In this document: one piece after another, positions 35,701 through 45,457 of the stretch
Layout of the letters: every line of letters starts with the position of its first letter
Position numbering within the stretch: the stretch's first letter is position 1
Source of the DNA: Ferdinandcohnia humi_A
Lineage (GTDB): Bacteria; Bacillota; Bacilli; Bacillales; Bacillaceae_L
Reading direction: 5' to 3'
Assembly: GCA_047608075.1 (NCBI GenBank)
Contig: JBLKRX010000015.1
Location: 50,872 to 114,871, forward strand
Length of the DNA stretch: 64,000 nt
Program-made: the position numbers and the translations under genes
Notes under the pieces: generated by a model
The model's database searches: none
What the model was told of the DNA's origin: nothing
What the model saw: the letters and a program-made list of their open reading frames with translations, nothing else

Positions 35701-36210
35701 GGGGTCACAGCTAAACCTGCTGGAGTTCTATATTTCCACATCCATGATCCGATGATTAATTCGAATAAAGCTTTGTCTGAAGATAAAATTGAAGAGGAAA
35801 TCTTTAAGAAATTTAAAATGAAGGGGCTGCTTCTTGGAGATGAAGAATCGGTAAGGCTAATGGACCAGACGCTAGAAACTGGACATTCCCAGATTGTCTC
35901 AGCAGCAATTAAAAAGGATGGAAGCTTTTATTCAACATCACAAGTAGCGAGTGAACAGGAATTTGGCTACCTTCGCAACCATGTACGAGGGGTATTCAAA
36001 AACACAGGAAATAGAATTATAGATGGAGAAATCGACATCGCTCCATTTAAGTTAAAGGATAAAACGCCATGTACATTTTGTGCATTCAAATCTGTATGTC
36101 AGTTTGATCAAAGTCTTGAAGAAAATACGTATCGAATACTACCATCTGAAAAGAACGATGTAATCCTAGACAGAATTCGGAATGAAGGTGTGAAGGTAAG
36201 TGAGTCATAA
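32716..36210 (+). CDS. addB: ATP-dependent helicase/nuclease subunit B
   Basis: AddB is the non-helicase partner of AddA in the Bacillus end-processing enzyme that resects double-strand breaks to Chi and loads RecA. The 1164-aa length is almost that of B. subtilis AddB. Walker A GRAGTGKSF is at the N-terminus. The 4Fe-4S cysteines are all present: Cys799 in FQGCPFSHF, and Cys1119, Cys1122 and Cys1128 in CTFCAFKSVC. The nuclease motif VVDYKSSQKAL lies before the terminal cluster. ATG 32716 follows TTGGAGG; the in-frame extension to 32620 precedes the site. It overlaps addA by 11 bp. Confidence 0.96.
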   Translation: MSLRFILGRAGTGKSFMCLQDIRKKLIENPTGPPVVYLVPDQMTFQSEYDLINTPGIVGMMRAQVFSFTRLAWRVLQETGGMSRYHVNNVGVNMLLRKIIETRKQELKVFSRAADKNGFITQMEEMVAEFKRYCVTPDALEAQRHTVQSENKVLSDKLHDLRLLYDDLEKHLFEKYVDSEDYLRLLAEKISQSDYIKEAEIYIDGFHSFTPQELEVVGQLMKESKQVTIALTVDKAYDDYPPHDLSLFRMTGKTYQSIIKMATELRIKVEKPILLNEQFRFTSESSLAHLEKYYDERPTIPFMDKAAVTISQAVNRRAEIEGVAREIQKLARDEKYRYREMAILVRNAGEYHEIIQTIFQDYQIPFFIDQKRSMLNHPLIELMRSSLEVITGNWRYDAVFRCVKTDLLNPFGEEISALREDMDRLENYVLEYGIQGYKWTNGEPWKYKRIRGLEDSDLPQTDKEREFELKLNALRQMIVGPLLTLQKRLQNAKDGRGMSEALFLYLEDLEIPAKMEELKLNAELAGRLSEAREHDQVWNSVLELLDQFVEIMSDEKVSLKMFSNMLETGLESMRFALVPPAIDQVLIASLERSRFSNIKCTFIIGANDGVIPARPSEEGVFSEQDRETLGEAGLQLAPGSRETLLDENFLIYGALTSASHAIYVSYPLANEEGKSLLPSPIIKRLKDLFPSARESLYLNEPSELSSVEQLEYIVNPNIALSYLATQLQAWKKQYPIQDLWWDVYNYFADHDVMKEKSQLVLSSLFYKNKPKRLSREITELLYGDHIQGSVSRMEVFQGCPFSHFASYGLQLRERKVFRLESPDIGELFHAALKQIADSLREKGLDWRDITKEQCDQLATKAVEALAPRLQKEILLSSNRYHYIMQKLQKIISRASKILSEHAKASGFAPVGLELGFGKKGPLPPIQFTLDNGSTMEIVGRIDRVDKAESSNGILLRVVDYKSSQKALNLTEVYYGLALQMLTYLDVIITHSSDWIGVTAKPAGVLYFHIHDPMINSNKALSEDKIEEEIFKKFKMKGLLLGDEESVRLMDQTLETGHSQIVSAAIKKDGSFYSTSQVASEQEFGYLRNHVRGVFKNTGNRIIDGEIDIAPFKLKDKTPCTFCAFKSVCQFDQSLEENTYRILPSEKNDVILDRIRNEGVKVSES

Positions 36211-39200
36211 AATTGAAAAGCCACCAGGAAGTCAATGGACCGATGATCAATGGAAAGCGATTGTATCAAGCGGGCAGGATATTCTTGTAGCAGCAGCAGC
36301 AGGTTCTGGTAAGACAGCAGTACTTGTTGAACGAATGATAAAAAAAATACTATCAGAGGAAAATCCGGTAGATGTTGACCGTCTTCTCGTTGTTACGTTT
36401 ACGAATGCTTCGGCAGCAGAGATGCGCAATCGAATTGCAGAAGCGTTAGAGAAAGCCTTAAAGGAACAGCCTTCCTCCTTACATGTAAGAAGACAGCTAA
36501 GCTTATTAAATCGAGCTTCTATTTCAACCATTCACTCTTTCTGCTTAGAGGTTATCCGTAAGTTTTATTATTTGATCGATATCGACCCAGGCTTTCGCAT
36601 TGCTGACGACACAGAGGCAGAACTCCTTAGAGATGAGGTTATGGAAGAGTTATTTGAGGTGCATTATAGTAACATAAAGGATCAACGGTTCTTTGATTTA
36701 GTTGACCGTTTTACGAATGATCGAACCGATACTGAATTACAAAATATGATTCGTAAATTATATGAATTCTCTAGGGCGCATCCATCACCAAATCAATGGT
36801 TGAGGCAAATTGTGGCAGATTATCAAACAGATGAACAGTCCTTAGACAAAACGCCATATATACCATATCTACTTGCTGACATTTCACTTCAGCTGGAAGG
36901 AGCGAAGGCAAATCTATTACGTGCACTTGAGTTAACGAAGGTGCCGGGTGGCCCTTCACCTCGTGCTGAAACAATTGAAACTGATTTAGAGCAGCTTTAT
37001 CGACTACTACGTGCGAAGGATAACTCATGGACTGCTCTTTATCATGAAATGCAAACAATTGTCTTTAAAACTGCAAAACCTGTTAAAGGTGCTGAGTATG
37101 ATGAAAATCTCAAGGAGCAAGTAGCAAAACTCCGAGATGATGCCAAGAAACAAGTACAAAAGATAAAAGAGGACTTGTTTAGTCGTACACCAGATGCATA
37201 TTTACAAGATATAAAGGAAATGGAGCCTTCAATCATAATGCTAGTGGAGTTAGTCATAGAGTTTGGTGAACGATTCCAGCAAGTTAAAGAAGAAAAGGGC
37301 TTAGTTGATTTTTCGGATTTAGAGCATTATACGTTACAAATCTTACGGCAAACAGGATCTGCAGAAGAATTACTCCCATCTGATGCAGCACTGGAATATC
37401 GGATTCAATTTGAAGAAGTGCTTGTCGATGAATATCAGGACACTAACATGGTTCAGGAATCGATATTGAAACTTGTCACAAAGGATGATGAAGCGAGCGG
37501 AAACATGTTCATGGTTGGTGATGTTAAGCAATCCATCTATCGCTTCCGATTAGCCGAACCATTGCTCTTTTTAAGCAAATACAAACGTTTCACACAGTTA
37601 GGCGAAGATACGGGTTTACGAATTGACCTTTCAAAAAATTTCCGTAGTAGAGCAGAGGTCTTAGATGGAACGAATTATATTTTTAAACAACTTATGGGTG
37701 AAACCGTTGGAGAAATTGTATATGATTCTGACGCCGAATTAAAGCTAGGCGCCGATTACCCGGCTAGTGAAAACATGGCTGCAGAATTATTGCTTATTGA
37801 TAAAAACGGACAAGAATTAGATACCTATGAAACGGATGAAGAAGACACTGAAGAAGAAAATGTAGTAGTTTTTGATCAGGCTGAGCTTGAAACAGCACAG
37901 CTTGAAGCTCGTGCTATGGCAAAGAAAATCAAAGAAATGATTACCTCTCAGTTCCAAGTATATGACCGAAAACAAGATCGGATGAGAAGTATTACCTACC
38001 GTGACATTGTTATTCTGATGCGATCCATGCCATGGGCACCACAAATTATGGAGGAATTTAAGCAACAGGGCATTCCTGTTTATGCGGACCTTTCAACTGG
38101 CTATTTTGATGCGACAGAAGTTGCCATAATGATGTCACTTTTAAAAGTGATAGATAATCCGTATCAGGATATTGCATTAGCGTCTATATTGCGCTCCCCA
38201 ATAGTAGATCTTGATGCAGACGAACTTGCTCAAATTAGGACTTATGAAAAAAATAGCCCGTACTTTGAGGCGTTAAAGGTCTTTATTGAGAAAGGCACAT
38301 CTGATAATGAGACACATCACAAGGTAGAAAAGTTTTATAGGATGTTGGAAAACTGGCGTACAAAAGCACGAACTGGCTCTCTTTCAGAGTTAATCTGGCA
38401 GTTGTATCGAGAGACGTATTTTTATGATTTTGTAGGTGGAATGCCTGGTGGAAAACAACGCCAAGCAAACCTAAGGGCTTTGTACGACCGTGCTCGTCAG
38501 TATGAGGCTACTTCATTTAGAGGATTGTTTCGCTTTTTACGCTTTATCGAACGAATGCAAGATAGGGGTGATGATTTAGGAACCGCAAGAGCTCTTGGGG
38601 AGCAGGAGGATGTAGTTCGACTAATGACCATCCATAAAAGTAAGGGACTTGAATTTCCAGTTGTCTTCGTAGCTGCTTTATCGAAACAATTTAATATGAT
38701 CGATCTGAATAAAAGATATCTACTCGATAAAGAGCTTGGCTTTGGATCAAAATATGTGAACCCGAAGCTACGTATAAGCTACCCCACTTTACCGATGCTT
38801 GCAATTAAGAAAAAAATGCATCTTGAACTAATTGCTGAGGAAATGCGTGTATTATATGTTGCTCTAACAAGAGCTAAAGAGAAGCTGTATTTAGTTGGAA
38901 CTATAAAGAACTTAGAAAAACAGCTTGGAAGATGGCAAGCTACTCTGCAAAATAAGGAATGGTTAATAGCAGACCATCTCCGCGCAGGTGCAAAATCGTA
39001 TCTCGATTGGGTAGGACATGCACTAATAAGACATGAAGATGCTGGAGTATTACGTGGTGATGTATCCAATCACCAGCTACCAGAAGAAATTGTATACCAC
39101 CCAGCAAAATGGGAAATTCATCCGATTGTCGCTTCCGCTCTTCAAACTGTAGAGACCGACGAGAAATGGTCAAATGAGCAAATTGAAAAAGCAATTCAGG

Positions 39201-39961
39201 AAGGTAAGCATTTACCAGTAAGCAGTGACTTCTCAGAACAAATAAACCAGCAACTAACCTGGAAATATCCTTATAAATCAGCGGCATATAAACGTTCGAA
39301 ACAGTCCGTTTCTGAAATCAAGAGACAACGTGATAGCATTGATGAACATAGTGATACAGCTTTCCTTCCTAAGGTTAGAGCTTCAAGCTCAGACCGTCCA
39401 CGTTTTATGCAGCAAAAGTCATTAACTGCTGCAGAAAGAGGGACAGCGATGCATATGGTCATGCAACACGTGAACCTAAATGAATCAATTAATTCAAATA
39501 CCATCCGTGAGCTGGTTGTTAAAATGGTTCATAATGAGCTTTTAACACAGGAGCAAGCAGAGGTAATTGATATTGATAGTGTGTTAGGATTTTTTACATC
39601 AAGTATTGCCCAACGGATGGTAAATGGTAAGAACGTAAGACGTGAGGTGCCATTCAGTGTAGCGATTCCTGCTTCAGAAGCTTATGCCGATTGGTCAGAT
39701 GATCAACAGGAAAACGTGCTTATCCAAGGTGTCATCGACTGTATCTTCGAAGATGAAAATGGAATCGTTCTGATTGATTACAAAACAGACAGTATTACCG
39801 GGAGGTTTCCGGGTGGATTTGAAGAAGCAAAGCCTGTACTCGAAGAACGTTATCGAGTTCAGCTTGAACTATATAGTAAAGCCATTGAATATATCTGGAA
39901 AAAGCCATTAACCGAGAGATATTTATATTTCTTTGATGGTGGACATTTATTGGAGATATAG
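36200..39961 (+). CDS. addA: ATP-dependent helicase/nuclease subunit A
   Basis: AddA is a UvrD-type 3'-5' helicase fused to a RecB-type nuclease. The 1253-aa protein shows Walker A AAAGSGKTAVLVER at about 32-45, VTFTNASAAEMRNRI, the Walker B region VDEYQDTN, GDVKQSIYRFR, RLMTIHKSKGLEFPVVF (motif V) and VALTRAKEKL (motif VI). The C-terminal nuclease motif is LIDYKTDSITGR, near residue 1190. The GTG start at 36200 lies in the end of addB with GAAGGTAAG nearby, indicating coupling. Confidence 0.96.
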   Translation: MSHKIEKPPGSQWTDDQWKAIVSSGQDILVAAAAGSGKTAVLVERMIKKILSEENPVDVDRLLVVTFTNASAAEMRNRIAEALEKALKEQPSSLHVRRQLSLLNRASISTIHSFCLEVIRKFYYLIDIDPGFRIADDTEAELLRDEVMEELFEVHYSNIKDQRFFDLVDRFTNDRTDTELQNMIRKLYEFSRAHPSPNQWLRQIVADYQTDEQSLDKTPYIPYLLADISLQLEGAKANLLRALELTKVPGGPSPRAETIETDLEQLYRLLRAKDNSWTALYHEMQTIVFKTAKPVKGAEYDENLKEQVAKLRDDAKKQVQKIKEDLFSRTPDAYLQDIKEMEPSIIMLVELVIEFGERFQQVKEEKGLVDFSDLEHYTLQILRQTGSAEELLPSDAALEYRIQFEEVLVDEYQDTNMVQESILKLVTKDDEASGNMFMVGDVKQSIYRFRLAEPLLFLSKYKRFTQLGEDTGLRIDLSKNFRSRAEVLDGTNYIFKQLMGETVGEIVYDSDAELKLGADYPASENMAAELLLIDKNGQELDTYETDEEDTEEENVVVFDQAELETAQLEARAMAKKIKEMITSQFQVYDRKQDRMRSITYRDIVILMRSMPWAPQIMEEFKQQGIPVYADLSTGYFDATEVAIMMSLLKVIDNPYQDIALASILRSPIVDLDADELAQIRTYEKNSPYFEALKVFIEKGTSDNETHHKVEKFYRMLENWRTKARTGSLSELIWQLYRETYFYDFVGGMPGGKQRQANLRALYDRARQYEATSFRGLFRFLRFIERMQDRGDDLGTARALGEQEDVVRLMTIHKSKGLEFPVVFVAALSKQFNMIDLNKRYLLDKELGFGSKYVNPKLRISYPTLPMLAIKKKMHLELIAEEMRVLYVALTRAKEKLYLVGTIKNLEKQLGRWQATLQNKEWLIADHLRAGAKSYLDWVGHALIRHEDAGVLRGDVSNHQLPEEIVYHPAKWEIHPIVASALQTVETDEKWSNEQIEKAIQEGKHLPVSSDFSEQINQQLTWKYPYKSAAYKRSKQSVSEIKRQRDSIDEHSDTAFLPKVRASSSDRPRFMQQKSLTAAERGTAMHMVMQHVNLNESINSNTIRELVVKMVHNELLTQEQAEVIDIDSVLGFFTSSIAQRMVNGKNVRREVPFSVAIPASEAYADWSDDQQENVLIQGVIDCIFEDENGIVLIDYKTDSITGRFPGGFEEAKPVLEERYRVQLELYSKAIEYIWKKPLTERYLYFFDGGHLLEI

Positions 39962-39985
39962 TTTTGGTTTTGGTTTTGGTTTCTC

Positions 39986-40017
39986 AATACTGCACCTTAT
40001 ATGGGTGCAGTATTTTT
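39986..40017 (+). terminator. Terminator after addA
   Basis: AATACTGCACC pairs with GGTGCAGTATT across a short AT loop, followed by T residues. Just before it, at 39962-39982, lies a small tandem run of three TTTTGG units directly behind the stop codon. Confidence 0.85.
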
Positions 40018-40175
40018 AAAAGGATAGGAGCAAGGCGCTTACTCATTTTTTTTAATGGGATGCATAAGTATCTATAAAAAATTTCTTGTTAAGAAAGGTG
40101 TACCATTTTTGGACAAGCATTCATGTTAAAATGAATCTATTAGAAGACGGACATTAAAGGAAGGTGCACTACTAT

Positions 40176-41360
40176 ATGAGAATTCTTCATACTGCCGATT
40201 GGCACTTAGGACGATCACTTGAAGGAAGAAGTAGATTAGAAGAACAAGCTCAATTTTTAGATGAGCTTGTGAAAATTGTTGAAGAAGAAAAAATTGATAT
40301 TGTGTTAATGGCTGGGGATGTGTTTGATACAGTAAACCCACCTGCAGCAGCTGAGCAATTATTTTATGATAGTATCTCTAGACTATCAAATGGTGGCAAG
40401 AGACCAATATCTATAATTGCTGGAAATCATGACAATCCTGACCGACTCTCAGCAGCATCTCCTCTTGCACACCAGCAGAATATTCAATTAATCGGTTTAC
40501 CTACGATGGAGGTTCAATCGATTTATGCCCCAACGACCGATGAAATCCTTAAATTAGCTGCTGTACCTTATCCTTCTGAGTCGCGTTTAGCTGAAGTGTT
40601 GTCAGAATCTCACGAGGAGTTGCTGTTACGAGATAAATATGATCAGAGAATTCAAGGAATCTTTGAAGAAATGAGTAAATCGTTTTCTCCTGACACGATT
40701 AATATAGCTATGAGTCATATATACGTAACTGGTGGGAGTAGCTCCGATTCAGAACGACCTATTGAAGTGGGGGGAGCCTATACCGTAGCTTCTACTAGTC
40801 TTCCAGAAGCTGCTCAATATGTAGCACTAGGCCATTTACACCGCCCGCAAATGATAAAGAGAGCAAAGACCTTAGCGAGATATTCAGGATCACCTTTAGC
40901 CTACAGCTTCTCAGAGGCAGGTTATGCAAAATCTGTGACAATTCTAGATGCCAAGCCAAGCATGCCAGTTGAAATGTCAGAGGTGTTTTTATCAAGTGGA
41001 AGACCTCTTGTAAGATGGAAAGCATTGGAAGGACTTGCTCAAGTCTATAGCTGGCTTGAAGAAGGAAAGGATGCAAACGCATGGATTGACCTAGAAGTTC
41101 ATGTTACAAATGCACTATCAATTGAAGAGATTCATAGACTACGAAAATTCCATAGCGGATTAATTCATATTAGACCAGTGTTTGAAGAGTTAGAAAAGGA
41201 AAGATTAGAACGCACAGAACAAGCCAATATCCCGATAGATGAACTTTTTGCACGCTTTTATGAGCGTCAAACAGGTGGGGCAAGACCTGAGCCTGAAGTA
41301 ATAAAATTATTTTTAGAGCTACTCTCGGATGAGGCTGAAGAAGCAGGTGAACAAGTATGA
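40176..41360 (+). CDS. sbcD: SbcD, DNA repair exonuclease subunit
   Basis: SbcD (Mre11 homologue) is the Mn-dependent nuclease of the SbcCD complex, which opens hairpins and protein-blocked DNA ends. The 394-aa protein has the metallophosphoesterase motifs ILHTADWHLG, LMAGDVFDT, IAGNHDNPDRLS, MSHIYVTG and LGHLHRPQ. ATG 40176 follows AAAGGAAGGTG. It overlaps sbcC by ATGA. Confidence 0.96.
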   Translation: MRILHTADWHLGRSLEGRSRLEEQAQFLDELVKIVEEEKIDIVLMAGDVFDTVNPPAAAEQLFYDSISRLSNGGKRPISIIAGNHDNPDRLSAASPLAHQQNIQLIGLPTMEVQSIYAPTTDEILKLAAVPYPSESRLAEVLSESHEELLLRDKYDQRIQGIFEEMSKSFSPDTINIAMSHIYVTGGSSSDSERPIEVGGAYTVASTSLPEAAQYVALGHLHRPQMIKRAKTLARYSGSPLAYSFSEAGYAKSVTILDAKPSMPVEMSEVFLSSGRPLVRWKALEGLAQVYSWLEEGKDANAWIDLEVHVTNALSIEEIHRLRKFHSGLIHIRPVFEELEKERLERTEQANIPIDELFARFYERQTGGARPEPEVIKLFLELLSDEAEEAGEQV

Positions 41361-44300
41361 AACCAATCACATTAACTGTTGCAGGTTTGCATAGTTTTCG
41401 AGAAAAACAAACGATAGACTTTGGCTCTTTATGTGAAGGTGGGGTATTTGGAATATTCGGACCAACCGGTAGTGGGAAATCTTCTATCTTAGATGCTATG
41501 ACATTAGCCCTTTACGGGAAGGTGGAACGAGCATCTAATAACACGCACGGTATATTAAATCATGCTGAGGACAAGCTTCATGTATCTTTTACATTTGAGT
41601 TAGAAAATGCTCAAGGTTCAAAGAGGTACATGATCGAGCGTAGCTTCAAACGTCAAGATGAGCTGAAAGTGAAATCTTCTGTTTGTCGACTTATTGAAGT
41701 AAGTGAGGAATCTGTAGTACTTGCTGATAAGGCTAGGGAAGTAGATAACCATATTGAAGGACTTCTAGGATTAACGATTGAAGATTTTACAAGAGCAGTG
41801 GTGCTCCCACAAGGGAAATTTGCTGAGTTTTTATCGCTTAAGGGTGCAGATCGTAGACAGATGCTGCAGCGTCTTTTTAACCTAGAACAGTATGGAGATA
41901 AGCTTAATAAAAAGCTGAAAATGAAACTGACGGCTACTAAAAATGAGTTAGGGGAGGTAACTGCTGAGCAAGCGGGACTTGGTGATGCATCCTCTGAAGC
42001 TATTAAAGCAGCTGAAAAAGAGCTAACAGATGTTGAAATACTCTTAGAAAAGCGTAGAAACGAATTAAACAATGTGGAAGAAAACTATGAGAAGAGTAAA
42101 AATGTATGGGAATGGCAGCAGGAAAAAATATCTATTTTGACAAGAATAGTAGAGGTTGAACAAGACGGGAAAAAAATTCGCTTGCTTGAAGAACAGCTGA
42201 AACAGGCAGAAGCTGCAGACCGTATTATACCTTACCTTGAGGAATATGAGGCCTCAAATGAAGCCGTTGCAAATTGGACTACTAAATATAATACCTTTCA
42301 AAACCTTCTTGTTACTAAAAAAGAAGAAAGTGAAAGCAGCGCAAAAAAATATCACATTAAGAGACAAGAAAAAACAGAAAAACTACCTATATTTGTAAGG
42401 AAAAAGCATCAGCTTTTAGAAGCAAAGGGTATCCAAGAAAAAATAAATGAACTAGAAGCCGAAACATCACGACTTAAGCTTCAGCTAGAAGATTTGAAAA
42501 CACAACTTGCTGAGAAGCAAAGGCTGGTAGGGAACATTTCAAATACCATTGCAGAAGAGCAAGAAAAACAACAGAAGCTTAAAAAGCAATTAACCTTAAA
42601 AACGGTATCCGCTCTTGAGCGGGATGAAGTAAGAAAGGCAAATGAGCAAAAGCAGATCATTCTTCATAGCCAAACAACCCTAAGTGAACTTGAGGCGGAC
42701 TTGGAAAAGAAGCGACAACAGCTTAAAGATGCTGAGAATTTGCTTGCAGCAAAAGATGAGGAGCTCCTTCTAGGAAAAAAACGTATGGAAACCTTGTTTT
42801 TTAAAAATGAATTAACTTATAAAACAGTTTGTGAGCGAGAAAGAGCTAGTGAAAAGGCCATTCTTCAAGCAGAATACAAGCTATCAGAGAAGAAGCATGA
42901 GCTTGAAGTGATAAATAGAAACAATCTGGCTATCCAGCTTGCAGGACAACTAAAATCTGGAGAAGCATGTCCAGTCTGTGGGTCAACAAAGCATCCAAGT
43001 CCAGTCGTAGCTCTTGATGATCATGGGGAGCAACAGCTTGAATCGGAGATTGAAGGGCTAACAAGCGAAATTACCTTAGCAAGGGAAATTAGACAAGAAT
43101 ATCTTAACCTTAAGCTCAAGCTTGAACAGATCTCACAAGGACTTATTCAAGAGTATCCTGGCCAGATGGAGGTTTACTCGAAGGACAGTGAAGAAGCAGA
43201 AATTGAATCTATGGAGGGGTTTTCAAAAGTTAAAACGTTGGAGATTGAACAAAAGTCCTTACAACAGGATTATTTACAACTAAAAGAAACAGGTAGAAAA
43301 GTAATCCAAGAGTTACGTGCAATTGTACAACTGATTACACAGTTGAACCAATCAGTCGAAAGTAATCATCATGCTTATCGCGAAACACTTGAACGAGTAA
43401 CGAAGCTGCGTGAAAATATCCAGGTTCAGATTAAGGATTGGAAGCAATCCTTCACGAAGTTTGAATTTGGAACTGTAGAAGAAAAGCTTGAAGAAATGTC
43501 AAGAAATGATCAATTTGTACAGGAACTTGCAGTGGAAATAGAGAAAAGCACAATACTGATTCAACAAAAAGAACAAGAGAAGAAAACATTCGAAAATGAA
43601 TCTAATAATCTTGAACGAATTATGGTGGATATCACGTCAACGCTACGTAATAAAAATGAAACCTTACATGAATTAAGGGAGCGTCTAGCTAAGGAGGTTG
43701 GCACTCAAAATATTGACCAGCTTTTACTTGAAACAGAGAATACCTTAAAAGAGTTAGAGGAATCTGAAGCAAAGGCTTATGAAGCATGGCAAAGAATCCA
43801 AATGGAATGCCAACAGCTTGAAAACGAAACACATGGAGCATCACAAGCATTAAAGGATAGTCAAATTAGACTTGAAAAAGCAACATCTAAGTGGAGGGAA
43901 ATTCTTGCAAGCACATCGTTTGCTCAAGTTTCTGAAGTAAAAGCAGCAATCATGCCGAAACAGGATTTAGATTTAATGAAGAGTAAGATAACAGCCTATT
44001 GGGATGGTTTCAAACAATTGGAAGCCGAACTGATAAAGGTGAACGATTTGCTACAAGGACAGGAACTCACACATGAAAGATGGGAAGAAATAAAGCTCAT
44101 GCTTGAAGAAATGAGAGCAATGTTTAATGAAACGGTAGAAGCAAAGGGTGCCGCTTTAAAAGCATTACAGGTACTCCAAGACAAACATGAAAGATATAAA
44201 ATACTCAAGGCAAGACGGATTGAATTAGAAACTCTAGCTGAGCAGTATAGCAAATTACAAAGTGTTTTTAAGGGTAATAGTTTTGTAGAATATCTTGCAG

Positions 44301-44746
44301 AGGAGCAGCTCATACAGGTCAGTCATGATGCATCCGAGCGACTTGGTATTCTTACAAGAAACCGATATGCAATTGAAGTAGATTCACTGGGTGGATTTAT
44401 TATGCGCGATGATGCAAATGGCGGTGTGAGAAGACCTGTGACAACATTATCGGGGGGAGAAACCTTCTTAACTTCATTAGCGTTGGCATTGTCATTGTCA
44501 GCTCAAATTCAGCTCCGTGGGGAATATCCATTACAATTCTTCTTCTTAGATGAGGGATTTGGAACACTTGATGCAGATCTATTAGACACAGTTGTTTCGG
44601 CGCTTGAGAAGTTACATTCTGCACAATTAGCAGTAGGGGTAATTAGTCATGTCCAAGAGCTTCGTGCCAGATTACCAAAACGACTTATCGTTGATCCAGC
44701 AGAGCATTCCGGAAGAGGAACTGTCGTTAGAATTGAGACCTTATAA
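41357..44746 (+). CDS. sbcC: SbcC, SMC-like DNA repair ATPase
   Basis: SbcC (Rad50 homologue) is a 1129-aa ATPase with Walker A GPTGSGKSSILDAM near the N-terminus, two long coiled-coil arms, the zinc hook Cys538-x-x-Cys541 (CPVCGSTKHP) in the middle, the ABC signature LSGGETFL and Walker B FFFLDEGFGTLD at the C-terminus. It is Gln/Glu/Lys-rich through the coiled coil. It is translationally coupled to sbcD and followed by a terminator. Confidence 0.96.
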   Translation: MKPITLTVAGLHSFREKQTIDFGSLCEGGVFGIFGPTGSGKSSILDAMTLALYGKVERASNNTHGILNHAEDKLHVSFTFELENAQGSKRYMIERSFKRQDELKVKSSVCRLIEVSEESVVLADKAREVDNHIEGLLGLTIEDFTRAVVLPQGKFAEFLSLKGADRRQMLQRLFNLEQYGDKLNKKLKMKLTATKNELGEVTAEQAGLGDASSEAIKAAEKELTDVEILLEKRRNELNNVEENYEKSKNVWEWQQEKISILTRIVEVEQDGKKIRLLEEQLKQAEAADRIIPYLEEYEASNEAVANWTTKYNTFQNLLVTKKEESESSAKKYHIKRQEKTEKLPIFVRKKHQLLEAKGIQEKINELEAETSRLKLQLEDLKTQLAEKQRLVGNISNTIAEEQEKQQKLKKQLTLKTVSALERDEVRKANEQKQIILHSQTTLSELEADLEKKRQQLKDAENLLAAKDEELLLGKKRMETLFFKNELTYKTVCERERASEKAILQAEYKLSEKKHELEVINRNNLAIQLAGQLKSGEACPVCGSTKHPSPVVALDDHGEQQLESEIEGLTSEITLAREIRQEYLNLKLKLEQISQGLIQEYPGQMEVYSKDSEEAEIESMEGFSKVKTLEIEQKSLQQDYLQLKETGRKVIQELRAIVQLITQLNQSVESNHHAYRETLERVTKLRENIQVQIKDWKQSFTKFEFGTVEEKLEEMSRNDQFVQELAVEIEKSTILIQQKEQEKKTFENESNNLERIMVDITSTLRNKNETLHELRERLAKEVGTQNIDQLLLETENTLKELEESEAKAYEAWQRIQMECQQLENETHGASQALKDSQIRLEKATSKWREILASTSFAQVSEVKAAIMPKQDLDLMKSKITAYWDGFKQLEAELIKVNDLLQGQELTHERWEEIKLMLEEMRAMFNETVEAKGAALKALQVLQDKHERYKILKARRIELETLAEQYSKLQSVFKGNSFVEYLAEEQLIQVSHDASERLGILTRNRYAIEVDSLGGFIMRDDANGGVRRPVTTLSGGETFLTSLALALSLSAQIQLRGEYPLQFFFLDEGFGTLDADLLDTVVSALEKLHSAQLAVGVISHVQELRARLPKRLIVDPAEHSGRGTVVRIETL

Positions 44747-44757
44747 GGAGTCATAAG

Positions 44758-44792
44758 AAAAACAGGCCGCTTTTTATAGAAGGCCTGTTTTT
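44758..44792 (+). terminator. Terminator after sbcC
   Basis: AAAACAGGCC pairs with GGCCTGTTTT and is followed by T residues, a few bases after the sbcC stop. Confidence 0.85.
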
Positions 44793-44873
44793 GTACACAT
44801 TTTACATACTCCCAAAAAAAGTGACTGATGAGTGGTTGGCATATTCAGATTCATGGATCTAGGGGGGAGGGCC

Positions 44874-44924
44874 ATGGTCAATAATAAATCAAGCCCACTT
44901 GATGCTAGAAATGGTAGTGTGTAG
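44874..44924 (+). CDS. Candidate 16-aa microprotein with a hairpin at its stop
   Basis: ATG 44874 has a strikingly purine-rich AGGGGGGAGGG 3 nt upstream and opens 16 codons (MVNNKSSPLDARNGSV). The TAG stop is the first base triplet of a perfect 12-bp hairpin. An in-frame ATG at 44853 would add seven residues. No homology is recognised, so this is only a candidate small gene in the sbcC-gerPF gap. Confidence 0.25.
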   Translation: MVNNKSSPLDARNGSV

Positions 44925-44949
44925 GTAAGATACTGAAGTATCTTACCTA
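44922..44949. other. Perfect 12-bp hairpin in the sbcC-gerPF gap
   Basis: TAGGTAAGATAC and its complement surround a TGAA tetraloop, without a T tract on either side. The rest of the gap (44950-45174) shows nothing recognisable. It may help end the convergent gerP transcript or be an operator. Confidence 0.5.
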
Positions 44950-45174
44950 TACAAACTTAGAATGAGAGGTGAGTGGGTAAGAAACTGGAAAATCATGCCC
45001 CATCTCTTTCTCTAAACACTGAGAACCATAATACCAGCACTTATCCAGAAAGTTTACTATTGATTAGTACGATACCGTGATATCGCTTAACCAATCCCAT
45101 TCTATCTCAATGATTGATACTCCACACCTAGACTCATCCCTTCACATTACCTTTCTCCACAAAGCGATTTATCC

Positions 45175-45393
45175 CTATGCGTTTGATTTTATAATTTGAT
45201 CAGCAAAATCTGGGTCATTGGTATTCGTTGAATTCAGGCCGTTATTTGTACAGATGAAGTCACCTGTGTTAAATGAACCAGAACCTGCATACGTTTTTGC
45301 TGAATCCTTCGGAGAAACATAGAAGGAGTCCCCAAAATTTACGACTCCACCACCGACACTGTTAATTTTAATTGGTCCTACAATTGATGGCAT
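45175..45393 (-). CDS. gerPF: Spore germination protein GerPF
   Basis: GerPF is the sixth gene of the gerP operon, made in the mother cell late in sporulation and needed for germinants to pass the spore coat. The 72-aa product starts MPSIVGPIKINSVGGGVVNFGDSF, the GerPF/GerPA family hallmark, and continues GSGSFNTGDF. The ribosome binding site is AAAGGATG. It shares ancestry with GerPA (46944-47165); position in the operon identifies it as PF. Confidence 0.93.
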   Translation of the reverse strand: MPSIVGPIKINSVGGGVVNFGDSFYVSPKDSAKTYAGSGSFNTGDFICTNNGLNSTNTNDPDFADQIIKSNA

Positions 45394-45457
45394 AGAACGA
45401 CATCCTTTGTAACTGCATTTTTCTATTAATCTATGTGATAGGTAGGTATTTCGTTAC

